The translations under genes and the position numbers were made by a program. A stretch of 64,000 bases of DNA from Paenibacillus sp. LS1 (GTDB taxonomy: Bacteria; Bacillota; Bacilli; Paenibacillales; Paenibacillaceae): the NCBI RefSeq assembly GCF_026013365.1, contig NZ_JAPDOE010000001.1:62001-126000 (forward strand), written 5' to 3'. The notes beneath the pieces are model-generated. The model saw only the letters and a program-made list of their open reading frames with translations, searched no databases and had not been told where the DNA came from. This document shows positions 17,123 through 26,136 of this stretch, piece after piece. Each line of letters opens with the position of its first letter. Position 1 is the stretch's first letter.

Positions 17123-17491
17123 TTAATTCTTTGCGGAATGAAGGATCGAAGGGTCTTGATGTTGGACCCCCCACTCACATAGTCCTTCCAAAACGGGCAA
17201 AAGCGTCTCAGCTTTCGCGGTCAGTCGGTACTCCACTTTAGGAGGGACTTGAGGGTACTCTTTCCGTTCCACCATACCATCTGCTTCCAATTCTTTGAGC
17301 TGTGAACTTAGCGTTTTATACGTGATGGCGCCGATTTGTCTTTTCAGTTCATTGAAGCGGACAGGCTGGTTATCAGCCAGAAGATACATAATCACCATTT
17401 TCCATTTGCCACCAATAACGGACAACGTGTATCCAAAAGGGGTATCTTGAATGTTTTTAACTTTACCGTGGTATTCAGCCATACTCATCAT
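17123..17491 (-). CDS. HxlR-family transcriptional regulator
   Basis: This 122-residue winged-helix regulator of the HxlR/YodB group contains GYTLSVIGGKWKMVIMYLL, the RFNELKRQIG recognition region and the wing motif PQVPPKVEYRLT. It lacks the N-terminal Cys used by YodB for quinone sensing; its only Cys is near residue 107 (GLCEWG). It is divergent from the arginase-like gene with a shared control region that holds an inverted repeat, so it probably regulates that gene and itself. Confidence 0.85.
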   Translation of the reverse strand: MMSMAEYHGKVKNIQDTPFGYTLSVIGGKWKMVIMYLLADNQPVRFNELKRQIGAITYKTLSSQLKELEADGMVERKEYPQVPPKVEYRLTAKAETLLPVLEGLCEWGVQHQDPSILHSAKN

Positions 17492-17509
17492 TCACACTAT
17501 CCTTCCGGG

Positions 17510-17536
17510 TAGTACCTATCCTAAAAGACCGTACTA
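17510..17536. promoter_or_regulatory. Putative HxlR operator between hxlR-like and arginase-like genes
   Basis: TAGTAC and GTACTA form an inverted repeat with 15 bases between them. A second dyad TTACTT-TG-AAGTAA lies at 17568-17581, just before the arginase-like start. Confidence 0.45.
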
Positions 17537-17593
17537 TTTATTTGTTTGGGCTCAGTTTATACTAACCTTACTTTGAAGTAAAGGGGATTTACG

Positions 17594-18451
17594 ATGACTC
17601 AAAATACAATACGTCTGCTTATGCCACAATGGCAAGGTGGAGATAATCCTAACTACTCTTTTGGAGCGGAGCTGCTTGCATGGCTTGCACCTGATAATGA
17701 TCAACCTCTTATTCATGTTCCTGTTGAGGCTTATGATGGAACATCTCTGGTAAGCGAGAACGGGATAAAAGGCAGAGCACAGCTACTTCAGCAATTGCAT
17801 GCTGCTCAGCATATCATTCAAGCTCACCAACCTGATCGCATTGTCATGTTTGGCGGTGACTGTTTGGTTGAACAAGCCCCGTTTGCTTATTTAAATGAAC
17901 GGTATGGCGGAGAACTTGGTTTGATATGGATTGATGCACACGGTGACTTGGTTAAATACGCGGGTTATGACAATGGTCATACATTGCCGCTCGGTAATCT
18001 TCTTGGAGAAGGAGATCCGGAGTTTGCCAAACATGTGAAAGTCCATTTGAAGCCTGAACATGTCTTCATGGCCGGGTTGACAACCCCCACGGAACAGGAA
18101 ACCGAAGTGATTCAAAGATTGGGTATCCGAACGGCTGGAACTGAAGAATTAACTCATGGCATGGATTCGATTAAGAAGTGGATTACAGAAAACGGTATCA
18201 AACATCTGGCAATTCATCTTGATCTGGATGTGCTTGATCCCAACATGTTCCGTTCATTGTTATTCGCCAAACCAGGGGAACCTTATGTGTTTTCACCAGC
18301 GGGAACCATGCAATTACCTCACTTGCTTCATCTGATCAAAGAACTGTCTGAAGAAACAGATGTAGTTGGATTAGGGATAACTGAACATCTGCCGTGGGAT
18401 GCCATTAACTTGAAAAATTTGCTTGGAGAAATACCTATCCTGAACCAGTGA
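17594..18451 (+). CDS. Arginase/ureohydrolase-family protein with altered metal site
   Basis: This 285-residue protein has the ureohydrolase fold. The second and third metal motifs are intact: DAHGD (Asp114, His116, Asp118) and HLDLDVLDP. The first motif, normally GGDHS, reads GGDC (Cys90), so the usual His ligand of one manganese is Cys. It could be a ureohydrolase with one changed ligand or a relative with another activity. It is controlled from the same intergenic region as the divergent HxlR regulator. Confidence 0.75.
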   Translation: MTQNTIRLLMPQWQGGDNPNYSFGAELLAWLAPDNDQPLIHVPVEAYDGTSLVSENGIKGRAQLLQQLHAAQHIIQAHQPDRIVMFGGDCLVEQAPFAYLNERYGGELGLIWIDAHGDLVKYAGYDNGHTLPLGNLLGEGDPEFAKHVKVHLKPEHVFMAGLTTPTEQETEVIQRLGIRTAGTEELTHGMDSIKKWITENGIKHLAIHLDLDVLDPNMFRSLLFAKPGEPYVFSPAGTMQLPHLLHLIKELSEETDVVGLGITEHLPWDAINLKNLLGEIPILNQ

Positions 18452-18596
18452 TGTAGGTTATAAGTCGCCAGAATATATCAGAATACTGATATAAGGAGTC
18501 AAAATATAGGAAGATTACAGATAGAAATATCAATATTATTGTATGGGTGGTTCGACGAGAATCAGAAATTAAACAAACTGAGGAGAGTACACCCAG

Positions 18597-19775
18597 ATGG
18601 TCACGTTATTGTTAATTATTATCTATCTCGCATTTATAGGGCTGGGATTGCCAGATGCTTTACTTGGCAGTGCCTGGTCCGTTATGAAAAACGATATACA
18701 TGCGACAACGGAAATGGCAGGTTACATATCGTTAATGATTTCTTTTAGTACAGTCGTGTCCAGTCTCCTAGCCAGCCGATTGTTACACCGATTCGGAACA
18801 GGTAAAGTCACATTATTCAGCATCCTCTCAACAACGATCGCGCTGTTGGGGTTCTCGATCTCTGAGAATTTTGTATTCTTGCTGATTCTGGCGATCCCTC
18901 TCGGTCTGGGTGCAGGTTCGGTGGATGCGGCACTAAGTAATTATGTAGCATTGCATTTCAAGGCCAAGCATATGAACTGGTTGCATTGTTTCTGGGGAAT
19001 TGGCGCAGTTACAGGCCCACTTTTTATGGCATATTGGCTGAATCAAGCAAACAACTGGCGTGCGGGATATGTTACTGTGGGGTTGATTTTGCTTGGGATT
19101 GCGGTGATCTTATTGTCAACGTTGTCTCTGTGGAAGATCTTCGAGAAGGGAAGAGTAGAGGAGTCAGGCGATGAGAAGAAACGGGTAAGCAACCATGAGG
19201 CTATACGTATCCCAGGCGTGAAAATGTCGATGCTGGCCATGCTTTGTTACAATGGCTCCGAAACTGCAGCCGGTCTGTGGATGGCTTCATTCTTCATCGG
19301 AAGCAAAGGCGTTTCTCCAGGTACTGCCGCAGCACTATCCTCCCTATTTTTCATTGGCATTATCTTGGGACGCGTAATCTCAGGTTTTCTATCGACTCAT
19401 GTATCCAGCAAAAATCTCATCAGATATGGTGGAATCGTTGGATGCTTCGGATTGGTTCTCCTGGTTATGCCGATTCCTTATTGGATTGCCGCCGGGGCTT
19501 TATTTATCGTGGGATTGGGCGGAGCACCGATCTATCCAAGCATCGTTCATGCGACACCGGAACGCTTCGGAGAGAAAGCTTCCCCAAGTGTAATTGGACT
19601 TGAAATGGCTAGTGCCTATACAGGCTCAACACTGATCCCGTTAGGTATGGGGCTCCTAGCCAGCCAATGGGGAATGTCCATGGTACCCCTGATCCTGCTG
19701 ATTCTGTTCAGTGTCATGTTCGCGGCTACAGAGCTGGTTAACAGAAGCAATAAGGCTACGCGTCTGACCATCTAG
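18597..19775 (+). CDS. MFS transporter
   Basis: This 392-residue protein has twelve predicted membrane helices. The N-terminal motif GLGLPDALLGSAWSVM and the loop SRLLHRFGTGKV after helix 2 are typical of the FucP/YfkF-like branch of the major facilitator superfamily. AGGAGAG lies nine bases before the ATG. The substrate is unknown; it may be a sugar or a drug. Confidence 0.82.
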   Translation: MVTLLLIIIYLAFIGLGLPDALLGSAWSVMKNDIHATTEMAGYISLMISFSTVVSSLLASRLLHRFGTGKVTLFSILSTTIALLGFSISENFVFLLILAIPLGLGAGSVDAALSNYVALHFKAKHMNWLHCFWGIGAVTGPLFMAYWLNQANNWRAGYVTVGLILLGIAVILLSTLSLWKIFEKGRVEESGDEKKRVSNHEAIRIPGVKMSMLAMLCYNGSETAAGLWMASFFIGSKGVSPGTAAALSSLFFIGIILGRVISGFLSTHVSSKNLIRYGGIVGCFGLVLLVMPIPYWIAAGALFIVGLGGAPIYPSIVHATPERFGEKASPSVIGLEMASAYTGSTLIPLGMGLLASQWGMSMVPLILLILFSVMFAATELVNRSNKATRLTI

Positions 19776-19814
19776 CTCTTGCTATGGGTCATTTAGGCTC
19801 TGCCACTATACAAC

Positions 19815-19845
19815 AAAGGAACAACCATCGCTGGTTGTTCCTTTT
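19815..19845. terminator. Bidirectional terminator between MFS gene and uppP
   Basis: AAAGGAACAACCA pairs with TGGTTGTTCCTTT around a TCGC loop and serves both convergent genes. Confidence 0.85.
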
Positions 19846-19859
19846 GGTGTGTGGACTTT

Positions 19860-20672
19860 TTATAAGAAGATCAGTAACAATGTACCTGCTACAAAACAGT
19901 AATACGAAAAGTATTTCAGGTTGCCTTTGGCCATAATGCCCATAAACCATCTCATGGAGAAATAGGTGACGAAGAGCGTCGTGATGAATGCAATCAGATA
20001 AGGGATCGCCAGCTGTGATCGATTCGGATCATTGGCGATGTCGGATACCCCCATGATGAGTCCACCAATACTTATGGGAATGTACAGCATAAAGGAGAAC
20101 TTCAAAGCTGTTTCCTGTTTCATGCCGACAGCGATGGACGCAATTACAGTTGCTCCTGAACGGCTAATTCCTGGAATAAGAGCGACCGCCTGAGCCAGAC
20201 CTACCAACAATGCATCTTTCGTAGACAGATCGCCATCTTGCTTACGACCACGAAGATTACGAATCAACCATAAGGCAACCCCGGTGATCAATAGCGCGAT
20301 GGAAACGGTATATACGGACGAGAAGATTTCTTCAATCCGATCCTTGAACAGGACCGCAACGACTGCCGCAGGGATCGTACCAATAATTATGTATAAGCAA
20401 AACATGAAGTCTGCTCGATATTCTTCTTTACGAGTACGCAGGTAACCAAGAGCACCAATAATCAACTTTTTGATATCTTCCCGGAAAATAAAAATAATAG
20501 CGATAAGCGATGCCGTGTTTGTTAGAATTTCAAATGACAATCCATTCTGCTTGATGCCCATGAGTTTCTGAGCGATGATCAGATGACCACTTGAGGAGAC
20601 GGGAATTGGCTCCGTTGCCCCTTGAACAATACCTAAAAACAAATACTTTAACCACAATATAATCTCTTCCAT
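19860..20672 (-). CDS. uppP: Undecaprenyl-diphosphatase (BacA/UppP)
   Basis: This 270-residue membrane enzyme dephosphorylates undecaprenyl diphosphate to recycle the lipid carrier for cell-wall synthesis, and high dose gives bacitracin resistance. Seen: [15 protein letters not shown] near the N-terminus and PGISRSGAT in the middle, the two catalytic signatures, with about eight membrane segments. AAGGAGG precedes the ATG. Confidence 0.93.
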   Translation of the reverse strand: MEEIILWLKYLFLGIVQGATEPIPVSSSGHLIIAQKLMGIKQNGLSFEILTNTASLIAIIFIFREDIKKLIIGALGYLRTRKEEYRADFMFCLYIIIGTIPAAVVAVLFKDRIEEIFSSVYTVSIALLITGVALWLIRNLRGRKQDGDLSTKDALLVGLAQAVALIPGISRSGATVIASIAVGMKQETALKFSFMLYIPISIGGLIMGVSDIANDPNRSQLAIPYLIAFITTLFVTYFSMRWFMGIMAKGNLKYFSYYCFVAGTLLLIFL

Positions 20673-20843
20673 GTTGTCCTCCTTGAATACGTTTCATTGG
20701 CTTTCCAATGATCTCTCTTTTTAATAAAAGTGACTTGTCTACTCTATTGATGATAGCTGTTTAACTTGGTGACTTGCAAGTTAGAGTTCTTAGAGGGGGT
20801 GAAATAAACATAGCTTGTCAAATCCTGCATAGCATGATATCGT

Positions 20844-20858
20844 TGATAACGATTATCA
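20844..20858 (+). promoter_or_regulatory. Fur box upstream of siderophore-binding lipoprotein
   Basis: TGATAAC-G-ATTATCA matches the 7-1-7 Fur consensus at 13 of 14 positions, about 25 bp before the start codon. Confidence 0.85.
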
Positions 20859-20883
20859 ATATCAACGAAGAGGTGGGTTTATT

Positions 20884-21912
20884 TTGCATAAACAGAGAAA
20901 AGCAATATGGATCATGATGGCGCTCATATTCCTGCTTGTACTTAGTGCATGTGGTCAGGCTGCCACGACGAATAGTGCAACCGGGGACAGCACGAATACA
21001 GCTGGAGAGACAGAAACAAATACTGATTCGGATTCATCTTCTTCCCCTGATCAAGCGGCAACTGGCAAAGAGGAACTCGTTACATATCAATCGGATGCAG
21101 GCGAAGTACAGGTACCTAAGAATCCTAAGCGTATCGTTGATTTGACATCATTCTCGACGGGGTACTTTGTTGCTCTGGATGCACCGGTCGTTGGCGCTTT
21201 ATCAGGTGCGATGAACAACAAGTATATCAAGGAACAACTTGAAGCAGCGGGCACCAGCGATCTGGGTGAAGAGCCTACCCCGGAAAAGCTGATCAGCTTA
21301 AAGCCTGACCTCTTTATCGTGTACACTGGCACAGAGGGCATCGATAAGCTGGAGCAGATTGCACCTGTCGTACAGATTACATTTGGTAAGCGCGATTTCA
21401 AAGATCTGATGCTCGAAATGGGTAAGCTCACCAATAGAGAAGACGCAGCTGAAGCTTGGAATGCGCAATGGGAAGCGAAGATCAACGAACTGAAGCCTAA
21501 GGTTCAGGAAGCTGTAGGCGATCGCACGGTTTCCATCTTGAATCCGTACGCCAAAGGATTATTTGTATTCGGTCATAACTATGGTCGAGGCGGTGAAATT
21601 ATTTATGGGGAGTTTGGTCTCAAAGCACCAGCCAAGGCCCAAGCTGAAGCAATTGACAGCGGAACTGGATGGGCTTCGATCTCCATGGAACTATTACCGG
21701 AGTATTCGGGTGATATCATCTTCACCAGCCCGTGGTCGGGAGATACAACCGATCCCAAGATCGTGTATGATAATGCACTATGGAAGAACTTGCCTGCGGT
21801 GAAGGCCAATCATGTGTTCCAGCTTGACCCCACTTCGGATTCGTACAACGATCCGTTAACATTGGAAGGTCAGCTGCAGTTTATTTCTGACAGCCTGCTT
21901 TCGGCGAAGTAA
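20884..21912 (+). CDS. Ferric-siderophore-binding lipoprotein (FecB/FhuD type)
   Basis: This 342-residue lipoprotein has a signal peptide ending in the lipobox LLVLSAC, then a Ser/Thr/Asn-rich linker (residues about 25-60) and a class III periplasmic-binding fold (KNPKRIVDLTSFS onwards). It should present an iron-siderophore complex to an ABC importer. No permease or ATPase lies beside it, so it must use one encoded elsewhere. It starts with TTG after GAGGTGGG. The Fur box supports iron regulation. The ligand cannot be named from sequence. Confidence 0.87.
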   Translation: MHKQRKAIWIMMALIFLLVLSACGQAATTNSATGDSTNTAGETETNTDSDSSSSPDQAATGKEELVTYQSDAGEVQVPKNPKRIVDLTSFSTGYFVALDAPVVGALSGAMNNKYIKEQLEAAGTSDLGEEPTPEKLISLKPDLFIVYTGTEGIDKLEQIAPVVQITFGKRDFKDLMLEMGKLTNREDAAEAWNAQWEAKINELKPKVQEAVGDRTVSILNPYAKGLFVFGHNYGRGGEIIYGEFGLKAPAKAQAEAIDSGTGWASISMELLPEYSGDIIFTSPWSGDTTDPKIVYDNALWKNLPAVKANHVFQLDPTSDSYNDPLTLEGQLQFISDSLLSAK

Positions 21913-21938
21913 TATAAGACTGCATAGATGGTAGTACG

Positions 21939-21982
21939 GAGCATTTCCAAGCGTCGTTACAAGACGGGGAATGCTCTTTTTT
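21939..21982 (+). terminator. Intrinsic terminator after siderophore-binding gene
   Basis: GAGCATTTCC and GGGAATGCTC arms with an inner stem, followed by T6. Confidence 0.8.
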
Positions 21983-22097
21983 ATGAGTGAGTTATTTTAT
22001 ATAGGTCGATCAAGGATGGATTTTGACCAATTTAATTAAGCTTGATACAATAAGATAACGGTAGACGAATATTTAAAATCAAGTGGGGTGATCTAGC

Positions 22098-22523
22098 TTG
22101 CAACAAAAAAGTGAACGTTTGAATGTATGGTTGTCTTTGTCTAACATTCATACCAATCTGAACGAGAAGTTGGAACAAGCCCTTCTTCAAGAATATAACT
22201 TATCTTTGAAGGAATTTTATGTTTTAAACTTTATATTTAATGCCGAGGGTAAGGAATTACGCCTACAGCAACTACAAGAACTGGTGGGGTTGAGCCAAAG
22301 TGCTACATCCAGGCTTGTCGTAAGGATGGAAGCCAAAGATTGTGGCGCTCTGGAAAGACATGCATGTGAAGATGATCGGCGTGGTATTTACACTCGTATT
22401 ACGGAGCTTGGAGAGAGTAAATACAAGAAAGCACTTCAAACGTTTAATCAGGTCTTGCAAACCAAATTGGAACAGGATGGATTTGAGACTCGATTAGAGA
22501 ACCTCACGAAAGAATTGTTCTAA
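22098..22523 (+). CDS. MarR-family regulator, probably redox- or electrophile-sensing
   Basis: This 141-residue winged-helix regulator has the recognition helix LVGLSQSATSRLVVRMEAK and the wing CEDDRRGIYTRIT. Cys82 and Cys90 flank the wing and could sense electrophiles, an inference by analogy with other Cys-based MarR/DUF24 regulators. It starts with TTG after GGGGTGAT. The two downstream transcription units share a GCATGCGCATGC-type palindrome, which is a likely operator for this protein. Confidence 0.8.
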   Translation: MQQKSERLNVWLSLSNIHTNLNEKLEQALLQEYNLSLKEFYVLNFIFNAEGKELRLQQLQELVGLSQSATSRLVVRMEAKDCGALERHACEDDRRGIYTRITELGESKYKKALQTFNQVLQTKLEQDGFETRLENLTKELF

Positions 22524-22570
22524 GGCTAGGGTGAATATAGGGTAATGTATTAATTTACCCTATAGGAAGA

Positions 22571-22616
22571 CTTGACACTCATTCATATATCCGTTAAATT
22601 AAATGCATGCGCATGC
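22571..22616 (+). promoter_or_regulatory. Promoter and palindromic operator 1 of the MarR cluster
   Basis: A -35 TTGACA (22572-22577) is followed after about 17 bases by a weak -10 TAAATT. The perfect 12-bp palindrome GCATGCGCATGC lies at 22605-22616, over the expected transcription start. A near copy occurs before namA at 23754-23769. Confidence 0.6.
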
Positions 22617-22660
22617 TTTTATTGTAGATGTGGTGATTTATTTATAAGGAGGCATTGAAT

Positions 22661-23305
22661 ATGAAGGTGTTCGTCGTGGGATCAAATGGACAAATTGGTC
22701 AACAGCTTATCCAGCTTCTGAAGAATAGTGAAGAGCACACCGTACTTGCCATGGTACGAAAACAAGAGCAGGCAGACAAATTGTCAGCACAGGGTGTGGA
22801 TACGGTGCTTGCCGACTTGGAAGGTACGGTTGATTCGATTGCAAATGCTGCAATGGGTTGTGATGCAATCGTATTTGCAGCCGGCTCTGGCGGTACAACA
22901 GGGCATGACAAAACACTCCTGATTGATCTGGATGGTGCCGGGAAAACCATTGAAGCGGCTCAAAAAGCAGGTATTGATCGATTTATCATGGTCAGTGCAA
23001 TCCAGGCCAATAACCGTGCAAACTGGCATGATAACATCCTGCCGTACTATGCAGCGAAGCATTATGCTGACAAAGTGTTGGAACTCAGCGGATTAACCTA
23101 CACGATTATCCGTCCAGGCATTTTGAAGAATGAACCAGGAACCGGGAAAATATCTGCTGCTGAGAATATCACATCCGGTAACATTGCTCGTGAAGACGTA
23201 GCTCAGGTGATTATGGCAAGTTTGAGTGAGAAGAATACCTATAATCGTTCATTTGATCTAATCGCTGGTGAGATTGCAATACCTGAGGCACTGAGTAGAC
23301 TCTGA
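22661..23305 (+). CDS. NAD(P)H-binding NmrA/SDR-like oxidoreductase
   Basis: This 214-residue protein has an N-terminal Rossmann motif VFVVGSNGQIGQQ and the atypical SDR pattern of the NAD(P)-binding NmrA-like group, with YYAAKHYADKVLE holding the Tyr and Lys. AAGGAGG selects the ATG at 22661 over the TTG at 22655. It is probably a quinone- or flavin-related reductase of the stress cluster controlled by the MarR protein; the substrate is unknown. Confidence 0.82.
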   Translation: MKVFVVGSNGQIGQQLIQLLKNSEEHTVLAMVRKQEQADKLSAQGVDTVLADLEGTVDSIANAAMGCDAIVFAAGSGGTTGHDKTLLIDLDGAGKTIEAAQKAGIDRFIMVSAIQANNRANWHDNILPYYAAKHYADKVLELSGLTYTIIRPGILKNEPGTGKISAAENITSGNIAREDVAQVIMASLSEKNTYNRSFDLIAGEIAIPEALSRL

Positions 23306-23355
23306 TCCAGAATGAAAGATTTTACAATATCAGTAGAGTTAAGAGAGGACTATAA

Positions 23356-23721
23356 ATGATGGGATTCATGCTTTTGTCCTTCATATTAGTTTTTTACATC
23401 GCTGTTCGTCCATTTTGGCCGCTAGCTAATCTTAAACATATAGATTATCAAGAATTTCTCAGACAACAGAGTGATTTTCGGCAATATAAGGTGATTGATA
23501 TCCGAGATGCAACAGATTATTTGGCTGATCCTACTCCGGATACCATTAACATCTCACTGGGACGTCTTGCTTTTACATGGGAAAAATACCTTCTACGAGA
23601 AGATAACGTTATTATTATGTCTCCTGGTATACTCCAATCCAAAAAGGCTGCACGTATATTGAGAAAGCGTGGGTTTAAATGTCTTTATGTGATGAAGTAC
23701 AAGGTTGATGTGATTTCATGA
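23356..23721 (+). CDS. Membrane-anchored rhodanese-like protein lacking the active Cys
   Basis: This 121-residue protein has an N-terminal membrane segment (residues 2-20) and a rhodanese-like domain (YQEFLRQQ, YKVIDIRDATDYL, ending RGFKCLYVMKYKV). At the active loop it reads MSPGILQSK where sulfurtransferases have a catalytic Cys, so it is probably a non-catalytic rhodanese homologue. The gene is 50 bp after the NmrA-like gene and likely in the same transcript. A second ATG lies directly after the first. Confidence 0.75.
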   Translation: MMGFMLLSFILVFYIAVRPFWPLANLKHIDYQEFLRQQSDFRQYKVIDIRDATDYLADPTPDTINISLGRLAFTWEKYLLREDNVIIMSPGILQSKKAARILRKRGFKCLYVMKYKVDVIS

Positions 23722-23753
23722 AATATACAGGAATATTAATTATCGAAACTTTG

Positions 23754-23775
23754 ATGCTTGCGCATGCATTATAAT
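23754..23775 (+). promoter_or_regulatory. Operator 2 of the MarR cluster and -10 of namA
   Basis: ATGCTTGCGCATGCAT is, in reverse complement, a 14/16 match to the operator at 22603-22618. It runs into a perfect -10 TATAAT at 23770-23775, so a bound repressor would block namA transcription. Confidence 0.6.
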
Positions 23776-23805
23776 TAGTTTGCTATATGAAAAGGGGAGT
23801 TTATT

Positions 23806-24831
23806 TTGCTGACAGATTTGTTTAGTCCATATTCTTTTAAAGGTTTAGAGCTTAAAAACCGGGTTGTAATGGCTCCAATGTGCCAATATTCAGTGGATCA
23901 AAAAGATGGTATAGCAACAGATTGGCATTATATGCACTACGTTAGTCGTGCTGTGGGAGGAACAGGTCTCATCATCATTGAAATGACAGATGTGGAGCCG
24001 GATGGCCGCATTTCAGACTTTGATCTTGGACTATGGTCGGATGAACAGATCCCGGCTCTGAAGCGGATCGTCGATGCGTGTCACAGTTATGGTGCCAAGG
24101 TCGCTATCCAGATTGCTCATGCAGGTCGCAAAGCAGAAGATGCTGAGGTTCCAGTAGCTCCGTCCGCGATCGCCTTTGATGAGAATTCCAAGCAACCTAG
24201 AGCGCTCACAACGGATGAGGTTAAAGGAATGGTTGAAAAATTCCGGAGTGCTATAGCTCGTGCTGTAAAAGCGGGATTTGATGCGATTGAGATTCATGGT
24301 GCACATGGTTATTTGATTCATCAATTCCACTCTCCACTAACAAACAAGCGCGAAGACGAATATGGTCAAGATTTAACGTTATTTGGCCGGCAGATCATTC
24401 AGGCTGCGAAGGCAGAGATGCCCAAAGACATGCCCTTGTTGATGCGTATCTCCGCAAAAGAATATGTAGAAGGTGGCTATGGAATTAACGAAAGTTCCGA
24501 GTTTGCCAAAGCATATCAAGAGGCAGGCGTTGATGTATTTGACATCTCATCTGGCGGTGAGGGCCCTATTGCTGCATGGGGCAGACCAGGAACTCATGCG
24601 GCATATCAAGTGCCTCTCGCTAAAGCAATCAAAGAGACTCTTGATGTGCCCGTGATTGCTGTTGGAAGACTCGATGATCCTACGTTGGCGAACGCAGTCA
24701 TCGGAAATGAAGAAGCTGATCTCGTTGCAGTGGGCAGAGGTCTGTTAAGAAATCCTTACTGGGCCTTGGAAGCTGCGTCTGCTTTGCGTAAGGCAACGGA
24801 CGTTCCAAAACAATATACGACTGGTTTTTAA
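23806..24831 (+). CDS. namA: NADPH dehydrogenase NamA (Old Yellow Enzyme, YqjM-like)
   Basis: This 341-residue FMN enzyme reduces alpha,beta-unsaturated aldehydes, ketones and nitro compounds. Key YqjM residues fall at the same numbers: Cys26 (APMCQYS) that tunes the flavin, and His164/His167 (IEIHGAHGYL) that bind substrate. The FMN phosphate segment VAVGRGLLRNPYW is present. It starts with TTG after AAGGGGAG. The shared operator places it under the nearby MarR protein, in keeping with electrophile detoxification. Confidence 0.92.
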   Translation: MLTDLFSPYSFKGLELKNRVVMAPMCQYSVDQKDGIATDWHYMHYVSRAVGGTGLIIIEMTDVEPDGRISDFDLGLWSDEQIPALKRIVDACHSYGAKVAIQIAHAGRKAEDAEVPVAPSAIAFDENSKQPRALTTDEVKGMVEKFRSAIARAVKAGFDAIEIHGAHGYLIHQFHSPLTNKREDEYGQDLTLFGRQIIQAAKAEMPKDMPLLMRISAKEYVEGGYGINESSEFAKAYQEAGVDVFDISSGGEGPIAAWGRPGTHAAYQVPLAKAIKETLDVPVIAVGRLDDPTLANAVIGNEEADLVAVGRGLLRNPYWALEAASALRKATDVPKQYTTGF

Positions 24832-24885
24832 TGTATTAACAATTTTATGTTAATGATTTAACGATCTTCATTAATACATGATTAA

Positions 24886-24923
24886 GAAAGGACTCCTCTG
24901 ACAAAACAGAAGGAGTCCTTTTT
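24886..24923. terminator. Terminator between namA and the AraC gene
   Basis: AAAGGACTCCT pairs with AGGAGTCCTTT around a 12-base loop, with T-rich tail. Confidence 0.85.
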
Positions 24924-24970
24924 GTGGTTAAACTAGATGAGGTAAAGGAACGATATTAACCAGTAACCAG

Positions 24971-25894
24971 TCAAGAGATGGTAGTCGTTTCATCCGCTCT
25001 GCCTCTCAAGCGTTTAATATCTTCTCTGGGCGGATATCCGAACATGCGAGAATATTCACGACTGAATTGGGAAGGGCTCTCGTAACCTACCTGAAATGCT
25101 ACATCTGCTGCATCGGTGGACTTGGATAATAACAAGCGCCGAGCTTCTTGCAGCCTCAGTTGTTTTTGAAACTGAATTGGACTCATGGCAGTCACTTCTT
25201 TAAAGTGTCTGTGCAGCGAAGCAGTACTCATATTCGCCAAATCTGCCAGATCCTCAACCCGAAAATTTTGATCAGAGTGATTCATAATATATTCGATAAC
25301 GTCTCTGATGCGATAGGTGTGGCTGCCCTCCATGGTAGCTTGCTCCAGGGCAATCCCATGGGGTCCCTTCAGAACTTTATAGAGAATTTCCTTTTTGAAC
25401 AAAGGAGCGAGTAGTGGAATATCTTCTGACTGATCTTCCAACAAACGGGCTAACCTGACGACTGCATCCAGCAGAGACGGCTCAGCTTGGCTGACAAACA
25501 TCGCTCTTCTTGTCGTTTGCCGCGGCCTTGCTGGGAAATCGGAATGGTTCAATACCTCCAGAATCTCACTGGATGTGAATTCAAGTTTCAGGGCCAAATA
25601 GGGAGCCTCAGAGGAGGCTTGAATCACTTGTCCACTAACCGGCAAGTCAACGGTTGCCACGATATAACTTCCTGGACCATATCGGAAACGATCCTGTCCC
25701 AGCAGGACCTCTTTCTCACCCTGAAGGATGATGCAGAAGGAAGGTTCATTCACTCTAAATATAGGTTCAGTAACGATCGATTCACGGATTAGAAATAATG
25801 AAGGGATCGCAGTTGAGTGCACTCCATCCTTGTTGGAATAACGGTCAATGCGTCTGGCTAATTCGACCTGATGTTCATGTATTCGATCAGACAT
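24971..25894 (-). CDS. AraC-family regulator with AraC_N cupin domain
   Basis: This 307-residue regulator has an N-terminal AraC_N-type domain (residues about 25-185; PSFCIILQGEKEVLLG, YGPGSYIVATVDLPVSG) and a C-terminal pair of helix-turn-helix motifs (VEDLADLANMSTASLHRHF and AADVAFQVGYESPSQFSREY). AAGGAGA lies before the ATG. The target is unknown. This family often controls adjacent oxidoreductases, and NamA, several SDR and AKR genes are close. Confidence 0.85.
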   Translation of the reverse strand: MSDRIHEHQVELARRIDRYSNKDGVHSTAIPSLFLIRESIVTEPIFRVNEPSFCIILQGEKEVLLGQDRFRYGPGSYIVATVDLPVSGQVIQASSEAPYLALKLEFTSSEILEVLNHSDFPARPRQTTRRAMFVSQAEPSLLDAVVRLARLLEDQSEDIPLLAPLFKKEILYKVLKGPHGIALEQATMEGSHTYRIRDVIEYIMNHSDQNFRVEDLADLANMSTASLHRHFKEVTAMSPIQFQKQLRLQEARRLLLSKSTDAADVAFQVGYESPSQFSREYSRMFGYPPREDIKRLRGRADETTTIS

Positions 25895-26030
25895 ACATAG
25901 TTCTCCTTTTTCGATACAACATAATAAGTTACATTCTATCGTATTTAGACTCTAGGCGGTAGAAAACGGATAGGAATAGGCAAACATTTGATGTGAATGG
26001 ATAAGACATGGTGATAGCTGGCGCATATTC

Positions 26031-26069
26031 ACAAGTACACAGGTCATGATATACAACAAGTACACAAGT
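26031..26069. repeat. Direct repeat ahead of the TetR gene
   Basis: ACAAGTACACAGGT (26031-26044) and ACAAGTACACAAGT (26056-26069) repeat with 13 of 14 bases identical and a 25-bp period in the AraC/TetR intergenic region. It may be a regulator-binding pair. Confidence 0.4.
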
Positions 26070-26136
26070 TATACACTTACGGATTAGCTAATACATGATC
26101 AGATAAGAATGAAAAGAGGTATCTCTGTACATTTTA

